Source: JBDHAC01 sp039589195
GTDB taxonomy: Bacteria > Gemmatimonadota > Gemmatimonadetes > Palauibacterales > Palauibacteraceae
Direction: 5' to 3'
Length of the DNA: 64,000 nt
NCBI GenBank assembly: GCA_039589195.1
Contig: JBDHHV010000019.1
Coordinates: 1-64,000 of the forward strand
The first letter of the stretch is position 1, and every line of letters starts with the position of its first letter. Below the pieces are notes generated by a model. That model did no database searches and had not been told where the DNA came from. It saw only the letters and a program-made list of their open reading frames with translations. A program made the position numbers and the translations under genes. Below are positions 26,763-34,986 of the stretch, in pieces.

Positions 26763-27607
26763 GGCGCCTCCTCATAGCCCGGATCTCCCGGCATCAGAGG
26801 AAGGAACCGGTCGCCGCGGACCTCCAGCTTGGCGAGGATAGGCTCGATCGGCCCCACCCGGAGGGACCCGAGCGCCGCTTCCAGCGTCTCGAAGCCGGCC
26901 AGGGTCTCGAGAGTTTTCCATGTCGGGTACAACATCGGGAGCTCACCCGTGCGAAGCCCCTCCAACGCCACCCGTGGAGAAAGCCATTCGTAGGCCGTGT
27001 GCTCATCGGTCAGCTCGGGCTCTGCGCCCGGATCGACCGCGAGAAAGAAGCGCGTGTCATAGCGCCGGGTCAGCTGCCGGGGGGTGATCCAGCGCGAGAA
27101 GTAGACCAGGTCGAGCTCACGAAAGGTGAGTCCCAGCTCGGTCACGATCTCGCTGAACTCGGCTTCGTTCGCGAGCAATCGGGCGCGGGCTCGAGCGAGT
27201 GCGGACCCCGTCTGCGGCGTACTCCCCGCGAGCCCGTCGGCCGGAAGCAGGCCGGTCTCCTCGAACAGCTCCCTGAGGGCGGCCACCAGTGCCGGGCGCT
27301 CGGTGAGCGTGTGGTCGGGGTGCAGAATCCCCTCCCAGGCGGCGTCTCCGTCAGCTTCATCGACCACACCACCGGGGAACACATAGGCGCCGGCCGCGAA
27401 GCGCGCGGTGTCGGGTCGCCGCAGGAGCAGCACTTCGAAAGCGCCGACCGCGCTGCCGGACTTCGGGCCGCGGGCCGCCTCACGCGCCAGTACGATCGTG
27501 GCCGCGGCGCGCGGGTCCACGGGCTGCTCGCCGGAAGATATGTGGCCGCGCGCGAACTCCTGCCGCTCGATCTCCTCGACGCGTTCGGTCGGACCGTTTC
27601 CGGTCAT
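26759..27607 (-). CDS. Nudix hydrolase (NUDT19/coenzyme A diphosphatase-like)
   Basis: 282 aa. The Nudix motif is split by an insert as in NUDT19-type proteins: FPGGVVDEADGD, then about 19 residues, then ALVAALRELFEETGLL with the metal-binding REx2EE core. Preceded by EVLLLRRPDTARFAAGAYVFPGG, and followed by YFSRWITP and YDTRFFLA, both typical of this group. Predicted to cleave a nucleoside diphosphate linked to another moiety (CoA species are known substrates of relatives). An internal GTG at about 27517 is an alternative start. Coupled to the MBL hydrolase downstream. Confidence 0.85.
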   Translation of the reverse strand: MTGNGPTERVEEIERQEFARGHISSGEQPVDPRAAATIVLAREAARGPKSGSAVGAFEVLLLRRPDTARFAAGAYVFPGGVVDEADGDAAWEGILHPDHTLTERPALVAALRELFEETGLLPADGLAGSTPQTGSALARARARLLANEAEFSEIVTELGLTFRELDLVYFSRWITPRQLTRRYDTRFFLAVDPGAEPELTDEHTAYEWLSPRVALEGLRTGELPMLYPTWKTLETLAGFETLEAALGSLRVGPIEPILAKLEVRGDRFLPLMPGDPGYEEAP

Positions 27608-27656
27608 GCGGTGGGTCGGTCCGTCACCCGCGGGTGGTCCCCGCGTCCTGACGCGG

Positions 27657-28403
27657 TCACCGAAGGTCTTGGAGAAGAAGCCCGCCTGCCGTCATCCACA
27701 CGAGTGCCGCCAGAGACACCATCAAGAGGAAGAGGAGCCCGAGCGGGACCATGACCACCGCTGCGGCTCGGCCTCCGGTCGTCCGGTGCGCAGCGCGGAT
27801 CCCGATGATCTGCAGCACGACACCCCAAACGAAGCCGACGAGCCCGCCGATGTACGGGATGACCGCCAGGACGGTCGGCCCGGCACTGTAGCACAGCACG
27901 CGAAGCGTAGCACCGAGCCCCCGGCGTGTGGGGACGATCATGAGCACGAAAAGCTGCAGGATCAGGCTCCAGAGCAGAAGCCCCAGCAGTCCAGCGAACG
28001 GACTCAGAAAGAACTGTGTGAGCGCCGACGACCCCCGGAGCTCGTCCGTCGCCTCCTCGAACAACGAGACCGGCTCCAGGCCGACTGCTTGCCACCACAG
28101 CGTGAACAGCGCCGCGACGACGGTCAGAAGCAGAAAGTACAGGAGCGGTCGGAGGGCAGGGGCCTCGTACGGGACGCCGCGGAAGAATCGTGTGGGCTCG
28201 AGGACGCTGTGGAGCCACGTTCGCAAGAGGTTCTGCGGGAAGGGGACCCCGGTGTCCTCCCACGGCGGCTGGCGCTCGGCGCTCGCTCGGGGCGTCGCGC
28301 GCGCCGAGCTCTCGTCGTCGGCTCCGCGCAGCGGTGTGCTGCATAGGGGGCAACGCTCGAGGCCCGCGCTCTCGTACCCGCAATGGGGACAGGTCGTCAT
28401 CAC
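27657..28403 (-). CDS. Zinc-ribbon YIP1-family membrane protein
   Basis: 248 aa. The N-terminus has a CxxC...CxxC zinc ribbon (CPHCGYESAGLERCPLC). After a polar linker and PTRFFRGVPYE, five hydrophobic segments follow (LLYFLLLTVVAALFTLWW; LGLLLWSLILQLFVLMIV; VLAVIPYIGGLVGFVWGVV; VVMVPLGLLFLLMVSLAALVW), matching the YIP1 domain. Function in bacteria is unknown. It follows dnaN, where recF often sits in other bacteria. Confidence 0.85.
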   Translation of the reverse strand: MMTTCPHCGYESAGLERCPLCSTPLRGADDESSARATPRASAERQPPWEDTGVPFPQNLLRTWLHSVLEPTRFFRGVPYEAPALRPLLYFLLLTVVAALFTLWWQAVGLEPVSLFEEATDELRGSSALTQFFLSPFAGLLGLLLWSLILQLFVLMIVPTRRGLGATLRVLCYSAGPTVLAVIPYIGGLVGFVWGVVLQIIGIRAAHRTTGGRAAAVVMVPLGLLFLLMVSLAALVWMTAGGLLLQDLR

Positions 28404-28455
28404 GAGGGTCCTTCGGGCAGCGGGTCGGAGCCTGCCCTCACGACCGAGAGCCGGA

Positions 28456-29559
28456 TCAGTCCAGCAGCCGTAGCGGCATCACCAGGCACAGATAGTCCGG
28501 CTGCCCGCTGGCGGGCGAGAAGGTCGCAGCCCGCTCCGGCGCCTTGAACGTGATGCGAATGTCCTCGTCGGACAGGTAACGGAGGATCTCGAGCAGGTAC
28601 GTCGCGTTGAACCCGATCTCGATCGCCTCCCCCCGATACTCCACCTGCAACTCATCCTCCGCCTCACCGAGGTCGGGCGTTTGCACCCGGAATTTCACGC
28701 CGCCTTCCTCGAAGCTGAGGCGAACCCGGTGCGTCTGATCGCTGGCCACCACCGCCATTCTTCGGATGGCCGCCTCGAACGCGGCGCGATTCGCGACCGC
28801 CTCCTTGTCGTTGTCCTTGGGGATGACCTGGTCGTAGTTCGGGTACGGCCCTTCGATAAGACGGGTGTACACTACGCGGTCCGCGGAACGGAAGGCGAGG
28901 TGGTTGTCGGAACGCGCCAGTTCCAGCTCATCCTTCGCATCGTACAGCCGCTCGACCTGGTTCAGCGCCTTCGGTGGGATGATCAAGTCGGCTTCCGGAG
29001 CACCGCTGCCTTCGAGCGCCTGGCGCATCTTCGCCAGCCGATGGCCGTTCGTGGCGACCATCACGCTCCCGTCGGGTCCGAGTTGCCACAACACACCGTT
29101 CAGGATCGGGCGGCTTTCCTCGGTAGAAACGGCAAAGCTCGTATGCGATATGAGCTGCTGCAGATCACCGGCGGTCATCTTCCACGCTTCGGTGAAATCG
29201 ACCTCCGGGAAGGTCGGGAATTCGTCTTCTGCCAAACCGTACAGCTTGAAACGGCTGCGGCCGCAGGCGAGCTGGACCTGGGTGCCGTCCGTCTCGATGT
29301 GTACCGGAGCATCCTCCAGCTCGCGAGCGATCTCGACGAGCTTCTTGGCAGGGACGGTCACGGCCCCTTCGGCTTCCACGTCCGCGGGCACCGATAACGA
29401 TACGGAGATATCGAGGTCCGTACCGCTCAATTGCAGGCTCTCACCGCTTGCCCGCATGAGGATGTTGGAGAGAACTGGCAACGTCGTGCGAGTGGGAATG
29501 GCTGCGGCCACGGCTCCCAGGCCGCTCCGCAGGTTCTCGCGAGTGATGGCAAATTTCAT
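28456..29559 (-). CDS. dnaN: DNA polymerase III beta subunit (sliding clamp)
   Basis: 367 aa from ATG 29559, with GGAG at the right distance; a GTG two codons earlier is less likely. Three clamp repeats are readable, beginning MKFAITRENLRSGLGAVAAAIPTRTTLPVLSN and ending YLCLVMPLRL, the conserved C-terminus that forms the hydrophobic partner-binding pocket. It clamps polymerases onto DNA. Separated from dnaA by a 305-base gap carrying a DnaA-box-like element. Confidence 0.98.
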   Translation of the reverse strand: MKFAITRENLRSGLGAVAAAIPTRTTLPVLSNILMRASGESLQLSGTDLDISVSLSVPADVEAEGAVTVPAKKLVEIARELEDAPVHIETDGTQVQLACGRSRFKLYGLAEDEFPTFPEVDFTEAWKMTAGDLQQLISHTSFAVSTEESRPILNGVLWQLGPDGSVMVATNGHRLAKMRQALEGSGAPEADLIIPPKALNQVERLYDAKDELELARSDNHLAFRSADRVVYTRLIEGPYPNYDQVIPKDNDKEAVANRAAFEAAIRRMAVVASDQTHRVRLSFEEGGVKFRVQTPDLGEAEDELQVEYRGEAIEIGFNATYLLEILRYLSDEDIRITFKAPERAATFSPASGQPDYLCLVMPLRLLD

Positions 29560-29864
29560 CTGCACTCCGGTGTCGTCCTACCCGGCGCTCGGCCGAGCTT
29601 CCGGACGGGCTTCAGGGTTTTCAAGGTCCGTCCTCTAAAGCGCTGTATGATATACGTAAGATCGTCGTAGTAGTAGGGTGTGTGAAGATGTGGATACGCT
29701 CCGGATCCCCGCAGCACATGGAGGCGGAAGGGCGAATCCGCCTGTGGAAACGATCGGGATGGACGTCGAAGCTCCGGGGGATACGCGAGCGAGACCTGGC
29801 ACGAGTCCAGAATACTCCACACCCTCCACGAGCTCTCAACAAGTTCCCCTGCGAGCACTTCAGC
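29560..29864. other. Candidate oriC segment (dnaA-dnaN intergenic)
   Basis: 305 non-coding bases between dnaA and dnaN. On the minus strand, GTATCCACA (29697-29689, one mismatch from TTATCCACA) is followed after a C-rich stretch by CTACTACTAC (around 29667-29677), whose complementary strand reads TAG repeats like a DnaA-trio, and then by an A/T-richer stretch (TTACGTATATCATACA). Weaker boxes: TGTGGAAAC (29743-29751) and TACTCCACA (29813-29821). This box, GC stretch, trio order is the bacterial origin unwinding arrangement. Gene orientation also flips just beyond dnaA. The box density is low for a full oriC. Confidence 0.5.
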
Positions 29865-31241
29865 TCAGCGCTCGAAGAGCTCCTCCTGGAGACGGCGTAC
29901 GCGAGACCGGAACGCCGCGTCGGCCGCCATGTCCGCTTCCACCTTGTTGACCGAGTGGATGACGGTGGAGTGATCTCGTCCACCGAACAGGCCGCCGATG
30001 TCGGAGTACGGCAGGTCCAGGTTCGTCTTGATCAGGTACATTGCGACCTGGCGCGGAACCGTCACGGTCCGATTCCGCCGCTTCGAAGTCAGCGCATCCA
30101 CGGAGACACCCCAAACCTCGGCCGTCCGGTGCCGCACCTGCTCCGGTGAAGCGAGGACGATGGCCACTTCCTCTTCGCGGTCCGACCCTAGCGCGTCCCG
30201 CGCCATGTCGAGTGTTATGTCGCGCCGGGTCAGCGAGCTGAAGGCGAGCAGCTTGATGAGGGCGCCCTCGAGCTGTCGGACGGATGTCCGGCGATTACGG
30301 GCGACATATTCGATCACGTCATCGTCGATCTGGAGTCCATCCTCGGCCGCCTTCTTTCGCAGGATGGCTGCTCGCGTCTCGAGGTCGGGCGGCTGGATAT
30401 CCGTGACTAGGCCCCACTCGAACCTGGAGACCAAACGCTCCTGAAGCCCGGGGATCTCGGGTGGGGGGCGGTCGCTGGTGATGACGATCTGCTTCTGAGC
30501 GTCATACAACGAGTTGAACGTGTGGAAGAACTCTTCCTGGGTCCCTTCCTTGTTCCCGATGAAGTGGACGTCGTCCACCAAAAGCACATCGATCCGGCGG
30601 TATCTCTCGCGGAAATGTGCCGTGCGCCCGCTCTGAATCGCCGCGATCATCTCGTTGGTGAATTGCTCGGAAGGGACGTAGGCGATCTCCTTCTCAGGGA
30701 GCCTCTCCCGTATCGAATGACCGATCGCGTGCATCAGGTGAGTCTTGCCGAGCCCGGTGCCACCCCAGATGAACAGCGGGTTGTACGCCGTCGCCGGGGC
30801 GCTGGCGACGCGCTGACAGGCGGCCGCCGCGAGCTGGTTGTTCCCGCCGATCACGAACCGGTCGAACTTGTATCGTTCGTTGAGGGCCGCAGCCGCCGCG
30901 GGGGGGCTGATCTCCATCTGCTCCGGGGCCGCCGCATCCGCTGGCGGCGCCGCTTCAGGCCCGATCTCGGGGAACTCGAGACGCTCGTCGGTGCCGTGGT
31001 GTTCGAACCGGAGTTGCAGCACTCGGCCGAGTTGGCGCTCGGAGAGGTCACGTAGCAGCTGACCGTACTTATCCTCGATCCACTCGACGGCGAACTTGGT
31101 TGGGGCCGCCACGACGAGCGTATCGTCCGACAGCGACACGGCCTCTGTCGAGGACAGCCACGTGCGGAACGTTTGCTCGGGAAGGACGCTCTTGGCGTCC
31201 GCCCGTATCCTGGTCCAGACTTCGCTCGCCGTCAGTTCCAT
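29865..31241 (-). CDS. dnaA: Chromosomal replication initiator
   Basis: 458 aa. Domain I (residues 1-90, EVWTRIRADAKSVLPEQTFRTWL), linker, AAA+ domain with Walker A (GGTGLGKTHLMHAIG) and Walker B (VLLVDDVHFIG), and the C-terminal DNA-binding domain with YSDIGGLFGGRDHSTVIHSV. Binds DnaA boxes and opens oriC. Transcribed from a promoter at 31283-31312 that diverges from the rpmH promoter. Confidence 0.98.
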   Translation of the reverse strand: MELTASEVWTRIRADAKSVLPEQTFRTWLSSTEAVSLSDDTLVVAAPTKFAVEWIEDKYGQLLRDLSERQLGRVLQLRFEHHGTDERLEFPEIGPEAAPPADAAAPEQMEISPPAAAAALNERYKFDRFVIGGNNQLAAAACQRVASAPATAYNPLFIWGGTGLGKTHLMHAIGHSIRERLPEKEIAYVPSEQFTNEMIAAIQSGRTAHFRERYRRIDVLLVDDVHFIGNKEGTQEEFFHTFNSLYDAQKQIVITSDRPPPEIPGLQERLVSRFEWGLVTDIQPPDLETRAAILRKKAAEDGLQIDDDVIEYVARNRRTSVRQLEGALIKLLAFSSLTRRDITLDMARDALGSDREEEVAIVLASPEQVRHRTAEVWGVSVDALTSKRRNRTVTVPRQVAMYLIKTNLDLPYSDIGGLFGGRDHSTVIHSVNKVEADMAADAAFRSRVRRLQEELFER

Positions 31242-31282
31242 CGGCCGAGGTTGAAACGGTGGAGATCGAGACGGGGGGAATG

Positions 31283-31312
31283 ATCTTAGAGACCCTGTCT
31301 GGGGACTGTCAA
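31283..31312 (-). promoter_or_regulatory. sigma70-type promoter for dnaA
   Basis: On the minus strand: TTGACA (31312-31307), 18-base spacer, TAAGAT (31288-31283); start near 31276, leader about 35 bases. Its -35 box is 27 bases from the rpmH -35 box on the other strand. Confidence 0.7.
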
Positions 31313-31339
31313 ACGGGGCGAGGGACGAGCCCGGTCAGA

Positions 31340-31368
31340 TTGACACTCCGCGAGGTTCCGTCTACACT
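31340..31368 (+). promoter_or_regulatory. sigma70-type promoter for rpmH-rnpA-yidD-yidC
   Basis: TTGACA (31340-31345), 17-base spacer, TACACT (31363-31368). The closest match to the sigma70 consensus in the window. It drives the ribosomal-protein/RNase P/insertase operon with a leader of about 50 bases. Confidence 0.75.
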
Positions 31369-31424
31369 AGTTGGCTCGATTCGGACATGGGTCCGCGCGT
31401 GGATTGGCGTGACAAGGAAGCTCG

Positions 31425-31598
31425 ATGGGCAAGCCCACATATCACAAGCCGACGAACCGGAAACGGGTCAAGGATCACGGATTCCGGGCCCGCATGAAGA
31501 CCAAGGCGGGGCGGAAGGTCCTCTCGCGTCGTCGTCGTCGGGGACGTACCCGTCTGACGGTCAGTGACGATCTCCACCGCAAACGCCGGAGCCGCTGA
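31425..31598 (+). CDS. rpmH: 50S ribosomal protein bL34
   Basis: 57 aa, very basic. The sequence (start MGKPTYHKPTNRKRVKDHG, then FRARMKTKAGRKVLSRRRRRG) is the standard bL34 core, here with a short N-terminal variant instead of MKRT and a C-terminal extension of about ten residues (VSDDLHRKRRSR). AAGGA lies six bases before the ATG. The last 35 bases also encode the start of rnpA in another frame. Confidence 0.97.
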   Translation: MGKPTYHKPTNRKRVKDHGFRARMKTKAGRKVLSRRRRRGRTRLTVSDDLHRKRRSR

Positions 31599-31977
31599 AG
31601 AGCCGTCGTCGCGGCAGCCCGGGGAACGCCTCCCTCGCTCATCGCGCGTTCGCCGCACCCGTGACATCCGACGCGTTCTTCGCACCGGCCGGCGTCTCCA
31701 GGGCAACATCGTGGATTTGTACGCGGCAGCATCGGGGCGCGACGGCGCTCGCGTGGGCGTGATCGTGCCCCGCTTCGGCCGGTCGGCGGTGGCCCGCCAG
31801 CGAGTTCGACGGCGGCTGAGAGAAATCGCGCGACGAGAGTGGCTACCGCTCGCCCATCGAACCGGCACCAGCCTGGACCTCATCCTGAAGGCTCGACCGG
31901 CCGCCTACGAGAGCTCGTTCAAGCAGACTCGAGACACGCTTATCACTAGATTCGAATCACTATGCTCCGGAAATTGA
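31564..31977 (+). CDS. rnpA: Ribonuclease P protein component
   Basis: 137 aa basic protein. The conserved RNA-binding block is VGVIVPRFGRSAVARQRVRRRLREIAR (in two runs around residues 62-88), corresponding to the RNR helix; LILKARPAAYESSF follows as usual. The only usable start is GTG 31564, inside rpmH, giving a 35-base overlap and an N-terminal extension of about 30 residues compared with short RnpA proteins. It helps the RNase P RNA mature tRNA 5' ends. Confidence 0.93.
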   Translation: MTISTANAGAAEEPSSRQPGERLPRSSRVRRTRDIRRVLRTGRRLQGNIVDLYAAASGRDGARVGVIVPRFGRSAVARQRVRRRLREIARREWLPLAHRTGTSLDLILKARPAAYESSFKQTRDTLITRFESLCSGN

Positions 31978-32234
31978 TCATCGGCTTGATCCGCGCTTAC
32001 CAGGCGGGGATCTCACCGTTGTTGCCGGCGACGTGTCGGTTCACGCCGAGCTGCTCGGAATACGCTCGCGTGGCGGTGGAGCGCTTCGGCGCGGGACGCG
32101 GCAGCTGGTTGGCCGTGCGCAGGCTGCTTCGCTGCCACCCGTTCGGGGGAGCCGGACTGGATCCGGTTCCCGACTCCGTCGGCCGTGATGACTGCCACTG
32201 TGCCGGCGGCCGAGCGCTGAGAGGGGACGTCTGA
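31962..32234 (+). CDS. yidD: Membrane protein insertion efficiency factor
   Basis: 90 aa. IRAYQAGISPLLPATCRFTPSCSEYA is the family signature with its three cysteines, followed by RRLLRCHPFGGAGLDPVP. Small amphipathic inner-membrane-associated protein that assists YidC. Overlaps rnpA by 16 bases and shares one base with the yidC start, so the four genes are tightly coupled. Confidence 0.95.
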   Translation: MLRKLIIGLIRAYQAGISPLLPATCRFTPSCSEYARVAVERFGAGRGSWLAVRRLLRCHPFGGAGLDPVPDSVGRDDCHCAGGRALRGDV

Positions 32235-34066
32235 TGGAGCGGCGGCTCGTTCTGGCGGTCGTGCTGATGATCGCGATCATGGTCCTCAGCAACGTGCTCT
32301 TCCCCCCGCAGCGCCCACCGCCTATCGCGCCGGGTGACAGCGCCGTGGCACGCGTCGACTCGGGAGCGGCCGCAACGGAAGTCGAGTCGCTCCAGGGGCA
32401 GCTCGAGCGGCCGCTCGTCACCGACACGGTTGCCGATACCCCTGCTGCGGCCGCGCCCGGTGAAGTGGCCGTCGCCGCACCCACGGCTCCGAGCCCGGAA
32501 CAGGTGTCGCGCGACACGATCATCGTGCGCTCGGGTCTGTACGAGTACCGGTTCGATACGAGAGGCGCCGAGCTGGTCGGTGCGCGGATGCTGAACTACC
32601 GGAGCTACGGACCCGGCGCGGCCAGGGAAGATCTCGTCGAGCTGGTCCGGGATGGCGACGCCATCTTCGGTTATCGGCTGGCGGTCGGGCGTGACACCGT
32701 CGATCTAAGCGACACGGTGTTCGAGCCGAACATCCCGGTTACCGTGCTCGACATCCACACGGGCGCCGAGGAGCTCGTCTTTCGAGGGCAAGTAGGTAAC
32801 TCGGCCCTCATCCTGCAGGTCACGTATCGTTTCGAGCCCGATTCGTACGTCGTGACGGTCGAGGGTCGCTTCGAGGGGATCGGAGACGTTGGGCACACCG
32901 TACTGACCTCGCTCGGACGCGGACTGCAAAGCAACGAGGCGAACCCCCGCGAGGACGCTGCACAGATGGCGCTCGTCTCGCGCGACCGCCGCGGGAGGAT
33001 CGGTTCGGAACGACTCTCCGGCGTGACCGAGAACGACCTGCGGGCGATCGAGGGTGGGCCGTTCAGCTGGGTCGCATCCAAGTCGAAGTACTTTCTCGCC
33101 GCGCTGGTGTCCGAGGAGGCGGGCCCGGGTTTCGGCGGGTTGCTGCTGCGCGGGACACCGGAGCCCGATGCGGCGCACATGGAGGCCTCGCTCCCCGTAC
33201 CTGCCGGCGCACCGGGCTTCAGCCTGCAGGCCTTTGTCGGGCCGCAGGACTTCGGGATGTTGACCGAGGTCGGCCAGAACCTGCAGAACGTGAACCCGTT
33301 CGGGTGGCGTTGGCTCCAGTGGGCGATCCGGCCGCTGGCCGGCGTGATCGTGGCGGTCATGGTGTGGATGCACGGCACGTTCAGCCTCGCGTACGGCTGG
33401 GTGCTCATCCTGTTCGGCGTTCTCACCCGCATCCTTTTCTTCCCGCTCTATCAGAAGTCCATGCGGGCCCAGATGAAGCAGATGCAGGTGCAGCCGTTGC
33501 TGAAGGAGATCCAGGAGAAGTACAAGGACGAGCCGCAGAAGCTTCAGCAGGAGATGATGAAGCTGTACCGCGAGCACGGCATCAACCCCGCCGCCGGTTG
33601 TCTCCCGATGCTGGCTCCGTTCCCGATCCTGATCACCCTGTTCTTCGTATTCCAGAACACGATCGAGTTCCGGGGGGTCCCCTTCATGTGGCTGCCGGAC
33701 CTTTCGCTAAAGGACCCGCTTTACATCGTGCCGTTCTTCATGGGCGGCTCCATGCTGCTGCTGAACTGGATCGGCCAGCGTGGCATGGAGAGCAACGCGC
33801 AGATGAAGGTGATGACGTACGTGATCCCGGTCGTGTTCACCTTCCTGTTCGCGAACTTCGCGGCGGGTCTGAACCTGTACTATGCGACGAGCAACGTCGC
33901 TTCCCTTCCCCAGCAGCTCTACCTGGCCAAGGAGCGGCGTCACATGCGGGCCAAGGCTCCATTGAAGCCGACGGGGAGCGGGTCCGAGAAGGCCGACACG
34001 GCCGCGGCGAAACGTGCTCCGGGGGGGCACCCGAAAGGCAAACGGAAGAAACCGAAACACCGCTAG
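32234..34066 (+). CDS. yidC: Membrane protein insertase
   Basis: 610 aa, Gram-negative long form. An N-terminal signal anchor (LVLAVVLMIAIMVLSNVLF), a low-complexity linker, a large periplasmic P1 beta domain (about residues 95-330), then the core helices beginning VIVAVMVWMHGTFSLAYGW with the conserved charged hairpin (QKSMRAQMKQMQVQPLLKEI) and INPAAGCLPMLAPFPILITL. The basic tail (KGKRKKPKHR) is expected to bind ribosomes. Inserts and folds inner-membrane proteins. Confidence 0.97.
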   Translation: MERRLVLAVVLMIAIMVLSNVLFPPQRPPPIAPGDSAVARVDSGAAATEVESLQGQLERPLVTDTVADTPAAAAPGEVAVAAPTAPSPEQVSRDTIIVRSGLYEYRFDTRGAELVGARMLNYRSYGPGAAREDLVELVRDGDAIFGYRLAVGRDTVDLSDTVFEPNIPVTVLDIHTGAEELVFRGQVGNSALILQVTYRFEPDSYVVTVEGRFEGIGDVGHTVLTSLGRGLQSNEANPREDAAQMALVSRDRRGRIGSERLSGVTENDLRAIEGGPFSWVASKSKYFLAALVSEEAGPGFGGLLLRGTPEPDAAHMEASLPVPAGAPGFSLQAFVGPQDFGMLTEVGQNLQNVNPFGWRWLQWAIRPLAGVIVAVMVWMHGTFSLAYGWVLILFGVLTRILFFPLYQKSMRAQMKQMQVQPLLKEIQEKYKDEPQKLQQEMMKLYREHGINPAAGCLPMLAPFPILITLFFVFQNTIEFRGVPFMWLPDLSLKDPLYIVPFFMGGSMLLLNWIGQRGMESNAQMKVMTYVIPVVFTFLFANFAAGLNLYYATSNVASLPQQLYLAKERRHMRAKAPLKPTGSGSEKADTAAAKRAPGGHPKGKRKKPKHR

Positions 34067-34069
34067 CGG

Positions 34070-34933
34070 CTAGCGGCGGAACGAGAAGCCGAAGCCAATC
34101 AGCGTCTCGGTCTCCAGGAAGAACTGTTCGGCGCGCGAGGGCCCCGTCCCGAACAGGATGCCGAGCCGGGAGTGCTCTCCCAGGGCGACACCGGCCTCGG
34201 CGGACACCATGGGCTCCCAATCCTGCTCGGCCCAACCGGCCGCTTCCGCGAACAGATAGAGGCGCGTTCGGGGGCGCGGTGCGGACGTCAGCTCCAGGCC
34301 GGCCCGCGCGGAGGGGCGCCGAAGCGGATCCGAGCTGCGCACGATGACCCCACCTCCACCGTAGACCAGCAGCCACGGGAGCGGCGCCGTCTGCAGGAGG
34401 AGCTCGAGGGTTTCCCGGCTCACATCGATCGGCTCGAGCCCGCTGCCCAACAAGAACTCGTCTCCCAGGTGCGAGCTCGCGTGGTACAGCTCCAGACGCG
34501 CCGCTACCCCGCGGTACCGAGCCCGGATTTGAAAGCCGACGCGAAAGTGGATCTCGACGAACTCGTTTTGGGTGCTCTCGAGATCGAAACGGGAAAAGGC
34601 ACCCGCCGCGACGGCCCCGGCCAGCTCGAACTCGTTCTCCGGGCGCCGGTGGATCCAGAAGGACAGACGATCGCCCAGGTCGGCCAGGGCCACCCAGCGG
34701 TCTCGCGAGCCGCGCGAGACGTGGACGAAGGCCAGGCGGTGAACTGGCTCCAGTGGCGAAGCAGCGAGCGAGCGAAACGGGTACCCGCCGGGGTCGGTGA
34801 GGGTGCCCCGGGAGAGCTCCGCTCCCGCCCCGGATCCAGTGGACGCGGGTGGCTCGCTGCCCTGCGCGAGGACTGCGGCCGGCGCCAACGACGCCAGAAT
34901 CGTGATCGTGTACAGCGGCCGTGGGGTTCGCAT
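34070..34933 (-). CDS. Predicted outer-membrane/exported protein, DUF1207-like
   Basis: 287 aa from ATG 34933. A signal peptide (YTITILASLAPAAVLAQG) precedes a beta-rich protein. The segment RGVAARLELYHASSHLGDEFLL resembles the DUF1207 signature, and the alternating hydrophobic strands ending LIGFGFSFRR with glycine/aromatic spacing suggest a beta-barrel. Its stop is three bases from the yidC stop (convergent), and its start region lies 53 bases from the divergent mnmE start. Function unknown; family assignment is by memory of the motif. Confidence 0.65.
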   Translation of the reverse strand: MRTPRPLYTITILASLAPAAVLAQGSEPPASTGSGAGAELSRGTLTDPGGYPFRSLAASPLEPVHRLAFVHVSRGSRDRWVALADLGDRLSFWIHRRPENEFELAGAVAAGAFSRFDLESTQNEFVEIHFRVGFQIRARYRGVAARLELYHASSHLGDEFLLGSGLEPIDVSRETLELLLQTAPLPWLLVYGGGGVIVRSSDPLRRPSARAGLELTSAPRPRTRLYLFAEAAGWAEQDWEPMVSAEAGVALGEHSRLGILFGTGPSRAEQFFLETETLIGFGFSFRR

Positions 34934-34986
34934 GGCGCACCGATAATACACGGGCCGCGCGACGATCGCCCCTGTATGTTGACGTC

